A stretch of 64,000 bases of DNA. Source: Eudromia elegans. Its lineage: Eukaryota > Chordata > Aves > Tinamiformes > Tinamidae. The stretch's first letter is position 1; each line of letters begins with the position of its first letter. The stretch lies in assembly GCA_003342815.1 (NCBI GenBank), contig PTEX01000024.1, forward strand, positions 632,402 through 696,401, read 5' to 3'. Made by a program: the position numbers and the translations under genes. Below the pieces are notes generated by a model. That model searched no databases and was not told the DNA's origin. It worked only from the letters and a program-made list of their open reading frames with translations. Shown in pieces: positions 1-12,900 of the stretch.

Positions 1-3000
1 TTTCCAACAGAGCAACCTACTTAAGCTTGTAAGACTATATCATATACGTCTTCCAGATGCACAAACAATGCTGAGATAACTCCTCTGCAGAGAATACTGA
101 AATGTCTAAAGAATTATGGGAACAGCCACAACAGACGGGAGATCAAAGTGACAGATTCTTATTCTACTTCAACAAAAAGCAAGGCAGGAAGCCTGAAACT
201 CCAGTGATTTAATAAGCAAGCTACAGTACAATCTGAAAATCATCCCTCAGCTGCCTCCCAGGCAACATTATGGCAAATGATGAGCAACCGAGTACTGCTG
301 AAATGCAGGAGAACCCAGCAGAGACATCCAGAGACCAGGACAGTCCCTCTCACCGTGTTCACCAGCATCTTCATTTCTTCCGTGTCTCTCCTTTTCCACA
401 TGTGCAATTAATTCTGGGTGCAGCTGGGCAAGGAGTTGGTGGTTCCTGAAATGCTCTAACATGTCTCCATTATCCACACTGCACCAACTGTTCTAGCAAT
501 CCTTCTCACCTCCTCCAGAGATAAACACCTTCGCACAATTTATATACAGACGGGAGGGGGGGAGAATTTCGTAATCATTGATGCAAATTACAAATGATGC
601 ATGAAATGAAAAATTGCTGCTAAACGCACCAAGAAGTGGATGGATAGTGCCATGGAATCAATATTTTGCCATGTTAATCACTTACAGGGAGAAACTGCCT
701 CAAAACAGAACACAACGAGCTGCGCAGTGTTTGTGCATTACTCGCTTGTTTACCAAACGAGTTCAAAATGAGCACGTTGCAGACCTGTCACTGCACCAAC
801 TTCTACAAACTTCTAATTATTAGGACCTAAACTAAGAACTTTTCAAAAACACATGTCGTGATGTGTCCAAGGGATCTTAAATTATCTTAAAAAGGAAAAA
901 GAAATATGCTAAAAAGCAGCCTGGTAAAGTCCAGTTTCATGTTTCTATGGCTAGAAATGGGCACCGAGAATCAGTGATTGCAGATTAATGCAAAGAAAGC
1001 ACAAGCATCAGCAGATTGCTAAATTGTTCTTTACCTCTGCAGTTAAAAAATTCCAGATAGTTTATGCTGAATTATTATTTTCAAATAGACTAGCTATGTC
1101 CATTGGGCAGACCATCATAGTGACGGTGAGTAAAACCTTAATTTTAAGGCCCTGGCAGTTACATTTAGGTACACGATTTAACCTTGCGACCCCCACAGCA
1201 AGGTTGGCTAAGAGCATTTTCACACTGGAGTCGATGGAAGAGCTGTTCCTCACTTGATCTGTAATGCCCCAGCTACAGTACTCCCTACAACGAGTGCAAG
1301 CTGATAGTGACACCCTCAGATTCGGGGGAATCCGAATCAGCAAAAGCTAAGAGGTGGGACCCCTAGGACACAGGCCCAAGGAGCACCCTTCTGAAGGGGA
1401 AGGGCTTCCAGAGGGCAAGGCCAGGCGGAGCTCCCACACGGTGTCCCATGGGCTGAGGACAAGGCTCTGTCACTTCCCATGCATGCAGAAAGGCAAAAAG
1501 GTGCTCAGTAACCTAAAGGCCAAGTAGCCATTCAGATCATAGCCCAGTTTGAAGCACACAAAGCCCATAAACATAAACTATCTCACCGTGAGAGCTGGGA
1601 AAGCAATTTCCCCAGTTACCATCACTGCATATGCCTCAGAGCTAAAGTATAGCCCGTCTTTCCACAAGTCCATCCCCTTTTCTGCAGGCAAATGCATATT
1701 TGCAACTTTAATTCAGGCCTAGGTTAAGCTCCAGAGACCGGTGCTTCTAATTAAATAGCAAAGAGTTGCAGGTGCAAACCAGTTAGAAGCTGAAATACTC
1801 CTATTTTTGCTTGGACTTCATTGTTAGGTGCAATTTCAGCCTTGGTCAAATGTCAGCCTTGAATTTGAACTCTGTCATGCAAAGCTATATCCAAATCAGG
1901 CCTGGCTGCACTGTATGCTGCGGCATAATAATCACAACTAACCAAATATAAGAACTTGGAATAAGTTATATTTGGGGGAGTTAACAGACTGGAAGCTCCC
2001 TAGTATTAAACACAAGCAAGTAATAAGCAAAACAACAATCTGTCCACAATCAACTCCTTTCAACATTTCACTCTGCTCTGCCTTTAGGTGAATAATTAAA
2101 GAACTATGAAGCAAAATGACATTTTAGAATTTGTACAGCGTGGCAGAGGGTAGGATTTGTGTCACAGCACCTTTCCAGAATGCATCCCAGGGCAGCACTT
2201 GCCTTTATCTCATTAAGCCGTATTTTTCTCAGGTCTGCCTTTTTTCCTGCTAAGCAACATAGACATCTGCAACACTGCAGCCTCACAGCTGAGCTGAGCC
2301 TTGAATTGGAGGATTTATAATCACAACACACTATTTGCAAACCTCTGACACGTATTCCATCACCCTACCCAAGTGAAAAATGTTGCCAAATGGAAAATTG
2401 CCTCCAAGCACTACTTTCACTTCTCCTCAAGCTCTCCAATATTAACCACAATTTTTTTCCATTAAGTCAGCTTTGCCTTTCTGCTTCCCCTTACCTCTAT
2501 ATTGGACATTCTCCCTCAATAAAACCTTTCAGGTCATGCAGATACGATCTGTCTGGGCACTCACAGGTGATGCTGCAACCACCGCTCAAAGAGCTCTCTT
2601 CCCTTCTTAATTTGCATAGAATTAGACTTGAAATGGAAACTTGGGGGTCGCCACCACAGGACTGGGACGCAGTTCAATGCCTGGATAATGAAATATTATT
2701 TGACACATATGAAGTGTGACAGAGCTGTGTTTCAGTTATTACTCATTGTTTTTAATACGAATTGTTGCATTAAGCACAGTAGCAGCACATTTAGGGTAGA
2801 GGCACCCAGACCAAATGCCAGTGGCACAAGACTATCTTTGTATCTGCAGGTTCACACTTGACTTAAAATTGCAATTTCTATCTCCAGGGAGATGCTTATT
2901 GGTACAGTCGAGGTGAATAACGCAAACCTTTTTTTGCACGTAAATTATGATTCATTTAATGTCATTATATGTTGACTTAGACAATAGAATATAGTATTTT

Positions 3001-5093
3001 CACTGAATTAAAAGCTTCTGTGCCACTTATTACATAGACTATTCAAGTCTGATCCTCATGTCCTTGAAAAGCACTTGCATGGTGGCAACAGTAGAATGCA
3101 GACTCAGACCTCTGGCCCTAGACAACATCAAGCAACAAGGCCCTGCTCCCCAGCAGACTGATCACAAGTCAATTCACTAGAGCACCAGGAAGACCAGGGA
3201 GAACATCTGGAAGTTGGCCACTTCTTTGCTGCAATGAAAGTGCAGCCCACGTGAACAGGGTACAAGGTGGTTGTGAATAGGTGTCTTCAAAATGAAGATA
3301 CTCCGACTTTCCAAAATCCCCTTTTTAATGTCTTCTCTTATACCAGCCTTGGAACCCCTTCCTTACTCTTCTGACTTTACTACTACAAATTTTACTGCTT
3401 TTACTTCTGATTTGCTACTGATTTTACTGCTTTTGTTTATTAAAATGTTCTCTGCTTTGGTGGAATGAACCTGCATGTGGACAGAAAAATTATAAGCTGA
3501 TTATAATGCTGAAACAAAGGAAAAATCCATTTTCAGGTACAGTGAAAAACCAGGGAGGGCCTTTCGCTCTAGGCTCACAGTAGAGCTGCAATTACAGTTG
3601 TTGTTTGTAAGATTAAAGAGTACTTTTTTAGTAGAATATAAATTCAAGTTGACAACATCCCTCCAAAAATGTAGCTCTCATGAGTGAAAATAAATCTGAT
3701 GGGTGCAATTTATACTACTTTTTAAACATTAATCCTGGGGAAAGGTTGAAGCAAAATTTGCTCTATCTTATTACTTAAAACAGAACAAAACTAGGAGTTC
3801 GCTTGTCCTTAATAGAACGAGAGGATTCACACGCTCTGTGTTAAGTAACACAGACATCCTTCCAAACAGCATGTGACATCCTGCCTTTATTGCTCAGTTT
3901 GCACTGATTAAACTAAAGCTGAGCAAAACCAACTCTTTGGTAGCAAAAGCTACATCACTGTTACAGGAAACATCATCACAAATCATGCTGGGACAGTAAA
4001 CAAGGGGAACGCTCTTAAATAATTCATCCACGCAGCCCAATGACATCAAAGGTGTGCCCTCTAACAGCACCATGGCGAAGCGTAACTGCTCGATTAATCT
4101 AGAAAAAAATATTAACTGCAGACAAAGAATATAGTTAGGAGAAAGAGAGGGAAATGGAGAAGGCAAAAAATAACGGCCAGTGTTATAGAGACTGTCATTT
4201 TGCAGCAGTAACTCCGTTTGGTGAAGTCGGTTTGTAGGGCAGAACAGGTATCCTAACTACCAGAAAATCAAAAGACATTTGTGAAAAAGCTCTACAGAGA
4301 TGCAAAAAAGGATGTGCAATGAATATAATGAGTGTATTTGTTATCAGTAAAATATACCCCAAGGATGCAGCTAAGGTTCCCCTCATCTTTTACTGAGCTT
4401 TAGGAGCGCCAGGTACAAACGAACCCGAACCGTTCGCTGTGACCACGGGAGCAGAAGGGGTTTCCGAGGAGCTTCCCTGGCCAGGCAGCTCCTGCGGTGA
4501 TTTCAGTGCAGGACTTCAGCCCATACAGTTATATTTCCTCGGCTGGTTGGAAAAGTGAGAGCTCTGAGACAGGTGCTTCTTGCTGGATCTCCGTTAAACT
4601 CACCTAACCTCTTTGTTAAGCTTGCTTAAATGCTTTCACTGAGGACACGATTAATTGGACCATTAATCTTTGTAGTATATTATTTAAACTTTTCTCCAGA
4701 CAGATGTAGACCAGCTACACGACTTCCACGGAGGTCTTATTAATTCTAACAAACCCAGTGAGCAGGAGATAAAGAAATGGCTTTCAATGAAGTACAAAGT
4801 GTAAGGAGGAAAGCACCTGCAGACGGCGACAACAGCACCGGTCACTGGCACAGAGGGTGCCACTGAAGCCAACGGGTTCACTGGGAAGCTGTTCTCAAAG
4901 TAAAACTCTCAACAATTCTGACCAAATTTATTGCCAGATCACAGATTAAATTTAGAAGGTTGGATTTGACTATGGAATGAGTCCAATAAAGTTCAGTCTC
5001 TCCATTTCCCAAAGATCATCCCATAGTCCTTCTCTAGCTCTTACAGGCAGTAGCCTTTGAACAAGCAAGCTGCACAGGTCGCACCGATCAAGT
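1..5093. other. Unique non-coding DNA, no gene recognised
   Basis: No frame here resembles a known protein, and open stretches are short and overlap on both strands as expected by chance. The only structures I see are small. A 7-bp-stem hairpin lies at about 1320-1339 (GATTCGG, 6-nt loop, CCGAATC). A 14-bp direct repeat occurs at 3389-3402 and 3421-3434. A weak exon-like frame lies on the minus strand at 354-478 (see its own entry). Composition is AT-leaning, with ordinary vertebrate CpG scarcity. Confidence 0.6.
354..478 (-). other. Weak exon-like segment (hypothetical)
   Basis: On the minus strand an open frame runs from a GGTGCAG acceptor-like end (exon base 478) to a CACG|GTGAGA donor-like site (exon base 354). 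It encodes about 41 residues rich in charged and polar side chains, including HPELIAHVEKE. The pyrimidine tract before the acceptor is poor and I recognise no family. It is listed because both splice-like borders bracket an open frame. Chance is the likelier explanation. Confidence 0.12.
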
Positions 5094-5131
5094 AACAGTT
5101 TTAACTAGTTTTAACAGTTTTAACTAGTTCT
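5094..5131. repeat. 19-bp tandem repeat, two copies
   Basis: Two adjacent 19-bp copies, 5094-5112 and 5113-5131, start with AACAGTTTTAACTAG and differ only at the last bases. The motif TTTTAAC recurs roughly every 9-10 bp, so the unit itself looks like an older duplication of a half-unit. It is too small to assign to a family and is probably replication slippage. Confidence 0.8.
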
Positions 5132-8100
5132 GGTTGAGTCCAAAGCTCAAATTCATAGCCAGAATTAGGTGCCACATTGCTAACAGCGCTTGTCTCACGC
5201 CGTGGTTACTATAGGCTGTACCAACTTGCTTCTGCAGACTGCAGCACATGAACATCGCTGCCTGCAGCCACCTCCTCACCACGCACAAGCTGAACACATC
5301 CTTTCACCTCAAACTTAAGATGAGGTTTCTTCACCAGCTTCCTAGCAGAACAGCTGCTAAAGTGGCATAAACGGTTTCTAAAGGCTGAGCTGGGCTTATG
5401 GGGGAATTCAATGTTATAAACAGGTCAAGAGATGGAGGGGAAGAAGAAAACCCTCCAGAGGCCTAATGAGAAAGGCTCCCTACATAAAAACTGGCCATGT
5501 GCTGCTAGGGACTTCTCTGCAGGCTGGAAGATGCTGGTGCTGGAAGGCACGAAGACGTCTTCCAGCTGCTGCTGAGCAGCTGCTCTTGTGGAAAAGGTCA
5601 TCATTCCTTTGTGGATCCTTGTAACACGTGCACAGAACTACACTCGCTCTCCCTCACTAGTTTCCAACCAGTGCACGTGGGTGCACTGCTCCCAGTCAGA
5701 AGACCAGGTTTGGTTCATCAGAAGAATGAATAACTGTAACAAAACAAAGCATTCATCTCTTCTAATCTGGTTTTAAAATATTGGGTCTTTAAATTTCCTC
5801 ATATTAGCTCTGCTTTGAATAATATCCTAATACAAAAGGTCACACTGTATGTCATAAAAATAACCAGCTAATTCATTAGTTTTTCCCTGTCAAATTCAAA
5901 TGATTATATCAGATATGTCAATAATGTGGAAGCAGTAACACTGAAAACTATCACTGTGCTTCTTATTTGCTGTGTTTACGATATCAGTTCAGATCTATAC
6001 AGAGGGAACACTGCAACAATACATACGTTAGCTGGAAACAACTCCAGTCATTTGACGCAGAACTATTCTCGGAGGGTGAATTACCAAATCTACAGCTTCT
6101 TTCCTATCAGTACGTGCTCTTCACTCTAAATATCTTTGCTCATATGGAGTGGCACTACTGGAATGCTCTTTTTATTCTTTTCCCTTTTTTTCTCATTGCA
6201 ATTGTCTTCAATTTAAAAGCAGAAGCACATTTATCAAGCCACGTATCACATACATGAAATTCATTCTAAACACAGTCAAAAATCCTTAGTTCAACATGAG
6301 CACCTTGGCCAGCTCCTGAGCAAGGAAACAATAAGTAAAAAGGAAGCAGTGTTTCACCTATGGCAATTTAATATGAGAAAGAGCTGTGCGCACAGGACAT
6401 CTCTTTTCTCTCACAGCTTCTTTTGTAAAATATTGCTAAAGAGAAGGAAAAGAGGAATCTTTAATTGTTAAGTACTCGAATAGACTATTTCAGAAACGTT
6501 CACTTGTAGCTTGAAAGCAAACAGAGATTTCCATGAGGCAAAGCAAAATCCAAAACACAGCAGTTCCCTGAGGTTAGCCTGCAGTTCACTTTCATTAAAA
6601 TTACTAATCACTTACCAAGCAGGCTCTCTGTACATCTAACTTTGTTGTGACTGGGGAGTGGCCAGGGAACGCCAGCAGATTCTGCAGCTTCAAACCAAAG
6701 ACCTAAGGTACACCCAGCAGTCGGCATCCAAGTGTCAAGAAGAAAGGGCACACAACGAAAACTGCTCGTAGTTTGGTAAAACAAAAAATAAGCCCCTGCC
6801 CACCCCAAAGAAACATGCTCAGTTAGCAGAAACATGTTCCCCCCTGCTTGTAACAGAGATAACACAGCAGCCTTATATTTTACTAAATGAATAGCTGCTA
6901 GAGTTAATATAAGTTGTCTTGCTGAACCTTACACATTGGCACTAATGATAGGAAGAAAGCAAAGGGCTGCTCCTCGGCGGCTGATGATTTTTCAGGTTGT
7001 GCCTACAGTAGATTATGCCACCTCCTATTTGCAAATGAAGGCTGCCAAGGACCAGACCTGCCAGCAGTAGCACGAGTGGTGAGTCACCCAGGCTGACGTG
7101 CCTGGATTCCTCACAAAGACGGGCCGAGTACACATGTCGGGGTAAGAAGCAACCATGGAACAACACTGAAACACAAGGAACTGAAAGCAAAGCAGCTGCA
7201 GGACAGCCTCGTGGAACGATTTAATAAATCCATGAGCAAGCCCTTCTTTACCAATTATATTGAGCTGCCTAAGCCCACATTGCCAAACTCATCTCAGTCT
7301 GAACCATGGACTACAGTTGTATTTTTACATACTCAATACATCTGTATGCATTTTCTTAAAGTGCTGAAGAGTTCCAAACTCAAGTTCCAGGGAGTTTCAA
7401 ATATTTCATGGCCTTTTTTTTTCTTTTTTAAATTACTGCTCCAGTATTTATTTAATTGGCAACTCCAGTAGCAAGCTTTGAACACGCTGATCTGACGGGA
7501 TTTGGGCCACCTTAGCAGCATGCTATGTACAGCCAATCCACAGCACGTCCGTTTAATCAGAATGAAATGTTCACGGTTTTATTCATTCCCTAGGAGAAAG
7601 AAGGGCAGGAAGGATCTATAATACTTAAACATTACTGCAATCCCTTTGGATTCACTGAATTTATGCACATTAGCGGCTAAACAAAACCAGAAAGCTTTAC
7701 AAGTCATAATATTAGTGAAAAGCCAAGAAGGATGGGTTTCTCATTTGCAGTAGAATGCTGTTGTAAAACCCTTGCAACATATAGGGACCGAAATACATAT
7801 GAATATTGCCTGCAGTTTGATTTCAGATCTCCTAAGGTAAATATTTTGGCAACTATGTAGCCAGAGGTTAATTGTTAAGTCTGTTCTGCACAAACATTTA
7901 ACAAGAGAAATGAAAGAAGCTTCAGCTGCCAGAACAACAAGTGCAAAACCAACAGTGTTTACAAATTGCTTCAGCAAGAGCCAGCTCAAGTTCAGCCCCA
8001 GTGCTAATACCAAGGCAAGAAAGATTTCACAGCATTCTAACGAGAAAAAATGGCAATGCATGATTTTAAAAGATCATAAAGAATGTTTACCCAACTTTGA

Positions 8101-9227
8101 GCTAACATAAAACGAGGTCAGCTAAGCAACAAACTCAGGTGCTAAAGCAACCACCATGCAATAATGTTTCTTAAAGGTAGTACAGACCTGAATCTGAAAT
8201 AGACGTGCTTTAAAAGGACTAGGCACTTGCTATTACTCCTTTAACTCAACTTCGTTATCTATGCTAGATGTGAGCTATGTGATGGAAAGCCTCTTAAAGG
8301 GCATGAATAAATATGCCAAATTTAATCATTTTTTGAGTTTATATTCACACAGGCCCAAGTGCACCTGGTGTAAGGGAACGTGCTCTATAGAAACAGACAG
8401 TAAACAAAAGAAAGGTACTTCCATCATGGGGTTAAATATCGAACAGTGTGACTGTACAAACGCCACCTTCCCACAGCAAACGCCCTGCAAAATTCCTCAT
8501 GAAGCTGATTTAAGTGTTGGTAGTTAGCAAGAGCTGTTCATGCAGAGACGCACTGATCCTCGGGTCACAATTCTTAGGTCGTTGCAATTACACCAGTTGC
8601 CAAGTAATCACCTGCCAAAATCGCCCCTTTAGAACATCCGGTGCCATTCGACATCCAACAAAACTGAATCAACCCAGTAAAGCTGGAATGACGAATATAG
8701 CTTTGAGACTTTTATACTACGGCCACATAGCAGAGGGCATTTGGAAATGCCTTTTGTAAAACGGTTTCAAGGGACTCTTTTTCTTCGGCATCTCATCCAC
8801 TCGCTCACAGTTTCTCTGAGCTCCAGCACGTGGCATAACGGAGCCCTGGGAGAACGTGTCCCATGGGTACCCGTCTGCCTATTGCAGATGCCTTTAGCAC
8901 TTTGCTATCAGGACAAAAACAGGTAATGCCCGAAGAAGAAATCTATCGGTATGTCAGAACACTTTCTGCTGGAGGCGTTGCCTCCAAACCACGAGATGTG
9001 CCTTCGGGAGGTGTAGCGAGCGTCTCACCCTTTGAGGCCTCAGGTTTCCCTCTCTGAGGAATCCTCTCAAGGCCACGGCTCGGCCTGCGGTCACTGCATC
9101 CAGACTGGGCCAGAACTCAGGATCTGCCCTGGTTGTGGCGCGAGGGGAGTCGTGAAAAGACCCCTGAGCCCAGGCCAGTCCTCCCTTCCTCCCCAAAGCC
9201 TCCAAAGCAGAACCCCTGAAACAAACT
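5132..9227. other. Unique non-coding DNA, no gene recognised
   Basis: No recognised coding, RNA or mobile sequence. Short pyrimidine and purine runs occur, for example T-rich at about 7410-7432. A minus-strand exon-like frame at 6616-6843 is given separately. Toward the right end the sequence becomes richer in G+C as it approaches the CpG islet at 9.23 kb. Confidence 0.6.
6616..6843 (-). other. Weak exon-like segment (hypothetical)
   Basis: A good donor-like site, CTTG|GTAAGTGA, ends the segment at 6616. The open frame upstream reaches a possible acceptor, GTTACAAGCAG, with exon base 6843. About 75 residues are encoded, hydrophobic and Cys/Trp-containing, with no recognised domain and no coding look beyond the open frame. 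The acceptor pyrimidine tract is only moderate. Chance occurrence is likely. Confidence 0.12.
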
Positions 9228-9350
9228 CCCCCGCACGTTCCTTCGCGGCCCTGCGGCTTCGCGACACGCGTCACCGCCGCCTCGACGAGCGACGGCGAGC
9301 GCGCAGCACCCAGGCTCGTTGTGCTAATCCGGCCTCTCCACGGCCTCGCT
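9228..9350. promoter_or_regulatory. Short CpG-dense islet
   Basis: About 20 CpG dinucleotides fall within roughly 120 bp, including TTCGCGAC, ACACGCGTC and GAGCGCGC, against a CpG-poor background. In vertebrates such density implies DNA kept unmethylated in the germ line, usually a promoter, enhancer or orphan CpG island. It is shorter than the 200 bp usually required for a CpG island. No TATA box, gene start or coding exon is evident beside it. A GC-rich micro-island without function is also possible. Confidence 0.35.
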
Positions 9351-9836
9351 CCTCCAGCTAGAGCCACTGAGATGGTTTTCAAGTGCCGGGCAAGCAAAGT
9401 ACATCTAAAATGCTTCCCCCGAAGCAACAAAAACAACGTGGGGTTTTTATCTTAAGATATCTGAAAGCAACACAGGCAACGGGGAGGACAAGCAGCCAGC
9501 AGCTTTCTAGTTCTGCAAAGCCCTTGCCCCAACACCACGACTGGGTTGGAGCTCTGAGCACACGCAGGGAACGGTGCTTGGTCAGAAACACAAACGCCGA
9601 CTCGCACCTGGACACAGAGGGCTGCACAGAGGAGGCCATTAAGAAAGGAAGTTGACAGCTTCACCTTTATAATCAAGATACTAAGGGATGCACCTGGAGA
9701 CTGCTGGTGGGGTTTGGTGAAGCTTCTGCAAATCCTCTTCTGTAAGCAGCACTGGCAGAAATGAGGCGCTCATGTTGTAAAGTTCTGTCTCTCTGAGCTG
9801 GATTCTGGGATCTAAAGTAACCAAAAACTTGGTTCA
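9351..9836. other. Unique non-coding DNA
   Basis: Nothing identifiable. Overlapping short frames on both strands are shadows of moderately GC-rich sequence next to the CpG islet. Confidence 0.55.
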
Positions 9837-9904
9837 ACATAGATTTGAACTACACAGCCCCCAACAACTTACATAGATTTGGACTACACAGCCACCAATA
9901 ACTT
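9837..9904. repeat. 34-bp tandem duplication
   Basis: Copy one (9837-9870) and copy two (9871-9904) both begin ACATAGATTTG and end AACTT, with about three mismatches between them. This is a perfect-phase, two-copy tandem duplication of otherwise unique sequence, with no sign of a transposon. The few differences suggest a fairly recent event. Confidence 0.85.
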
Positions 9905-12900
9905 AGCTGACAGATGATTATCAATACATTATAATATACTGAACAATAGCTCTTAAAGCTCAGTTATATATGCATGCATATATGTACATAAATATAATAA
10001 TCTTCAAGCATAAGTAAAACTACACACAGCTTTCTATCTATCCTTGTACTGTACACATAGTGTAACTATACCATACAAGAGCAGCATGGCCAGCTTCAAG
10101 CACCTGCACTAAGGAGGAGCAAACGGGCGCGCTGGAGGGCCCGACAACCAGCACCCAGCGCGTCCCGGCACTTCCAGCTCCCTTCACCCAGCCGCACACC
10201 CTCCACCCTGTCACTTCCACGCCACAGGGTTCTTCTCGCTCCTCCTCACTGCGTAATAACAACGGCCCTCTTGATCAGTTACTTGGAGCATTACTCAGTT
10301 TCAGGTAGCCACACTTGTTTTCATGTTTCCAGCCAAATTATGACAATAGAATTAGATTATTGCAATTGCTGCTTCGGGCTAGGACTACAGGTGCTTTGCT
10401 GTCCAGGACTAATAACTCTCATTCTGCTCTTCATTCAGTCAATCACACGTTCCAACATTTTCAGGGAGAATGTAGATTTTATTGCCACAAGAGAAACCAG
10501 AAAAATGACTGAGCCCTAAAAAGACCTTCTCTTAATATATATGTAAGGATGCTGATGAAGATCAGAGACAGAGACTAGTGAAACTATTGTAACCTCTGTC
10601 GGGGACATCTTTCATAAATACAGGGAGGAAAAAAAGAAAAAAGAGAAGGTTTTATTGCTCATTTTAAAACATGTCGAAGTGAAAATGTTATCATAAAATT
10701 GACATTTAAATGAGATAGGAAAATACTAATGCATAAAAATTTTAACTGAAAAAAGAAACAAGATTTTCAAGCTCCTTTTTTTTTTTAATAGAAGTTAGCG
10801 AGTTTTTGCCGGAAGCAGTTCAAAACTGCCAAGCACATGCAAAGTCAGGAGGCAAGCAGACGACGGGGCCAAACCCGTGGTTTTGACAAGCAGCAGTACG
10901 AGGAAGGAGGAGAGGAGCAGCTTTCTATAACCGGTATCCGCGCTACCTCCTAAAACGACTTGGGACTTGGTCCTGCTTAAGGCAAACTGGAGAATCCCTG
11001 TGGTTCCTGGTCACCTCCCCACTCCTGCCGCACCGGTGTCACCGGCTGCACCCTCCCCGGGGAACAGCAGTGGCAGCAGCAGACTTGGCGTCCTGCATCT
11101 CTGTATTTCTTACTTATGGGTAAAATTAATTTAACAAAGCAACTCGAAAAAGAAGGTCGGTCCCATGGCACAACGAGCAGCCGGCACCGTGTTGCATTTT
11201 TCATGAGGTGTCCAAAGGGGACGTGACCAGCACTCCGAGTAACTGCAGCACCAGCCTATTTTAAGTTATTTGAACGCTTCAAGCTTCTGCAAATGATTTC
11301 ATTTAAACAGGGGCCCAACACAACAATATGCCCAAGATGTAAAGCATAAGGCTTGTAAGAGATCTCAAATGTACAAATCTAAATTCAAGTATCATAGACA
11401 ATACTTAGAGAGAAAAAACCACAACATTTAAACCCACCTCGTGGTAAAGCATAAATAGGTAAAAAATGAAGATATTTATTATGCTTTTGGAGAAGTCACA
11501 CTCAGTGCATCAAGACCATGAGCCAGCTTATGATGATTTAGGTTTTTCAGAAACTTTTTATTAAGAACAGTCAGGTTCTTGCAGAAAATAAGTCAGAATG
11601 AGTAATACATTTTCCCTCCAAGATATGTAGGCCTCTTTCTCTCCTCTCACATACACTTGAAAGGAAATTTCTTTACACCAGCTATTGGGAGACGTCTCCT
11701 TGGGGAGGAAGACATTTCCCACCCGGGACCCTCCTGGTTACAAGAACATCCCCGCACACCAGGGTCCTGATGTGGGTCGGAGCTGCTGCAAGCCGCTGCC
11801 CCCGGGCTCGCACTGCCACAGACCCAGCTCCTCCTGGAAATGCGGAGATGTTTAAGTCCCATCCCCGCAGGGGTGACGGGCAGCGATGCTGCAATGCAGG
11901 CAGCACCAACGCACTGCAATGGCATTTTAAACCCTCCGCCCCAGCAGGGCTCCTCGTTTAGGCATCCTGCACTGTATAGCTGCTCTCTCACCTAGGCTTC
12001 CCTGCAGTAATAGGAATAAATGAATGCACCACGAGAATGACTGAAGGCCCTGTGCATTACCATCCTCTCCCGAACCCCGCTGTGTTTGGTATTTCACACA
12101 CCAAACTGTGTTGACGTCCCACGCCTTTATTCCAAGCCTAGGGCTTACAGAACTGTAGACTAGTTTAGTCTCCCTAACAAATCTCATGTAATATTTACAG
12201 CGATCTATACACAACCCCCAAGCCGCATTTGCCCAGAGACCCTCACAGTTTTCTCTGTTCTCTTTCCTTGCTGTCTGCTTCTGGCAAGACGGTCTCAGGC
12301 AGAAGACAGACAATATGTTAACACTATTTTTTTGGTCAAGGTTTTTATGTACTCGCTGTGTCAGTTTACACAGTGTGGAGACAATTCAGAATAAAAATAG
12401 TCATGCTTTGATTTTAGTTTCATAGGAAATCCTGTGTGGTTTTATAGAAAGACTGAAACACTAAAGGAGCCTTGCAGTTATCAATTCAAAAATTATTTTT
12501 CATATATATAACGTATAAATATATGTTAAAGCTGTCAAAGTTTTGAGTCTCATCTCCTAGGATATCTGAACCTATTTTCATTTAAGAACTCTACTGAAGT
12601 CTTAAAAGAGGCATTTCCAGCCAGTTGATTGCGATCATCATAGAACTTGCTGCTTCTGAGAAGCTACGATTTGTTTAGCCAGTATTTATTGCATGCTGAT
12701 AAGAAGTCAATAAAATGCTTCTGAGACCAGGACTGTAACCTCCGAGGAGGATTTCCAGCATACAGAGTGTCTGATATAAAGCAGTACCTGTGCTCTTTAA
12801 CAGCATGCATACATACACCAAGCTTTCACAAAACTGCACATCCCTGCTGAAATGCATTCTCTGTGCTCCAATGAGACTAACTTATACCTAGATTGGTCTG

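Noticed and set aside
4930-4995. CR1-tail-like words (ATCACAGATT, AAGGTTGGA, GAGTCCAA)
   Set aside because: The words resemble a reversed CR1 3' end but the sequence after them does not continue as CR1. Too weak to call.
8954-9436. 160-codon minus-strand frame over the CpG islet
   Set aside because: High G+C makes stops rare, so an open frame carries little information. No known protein resembled it.
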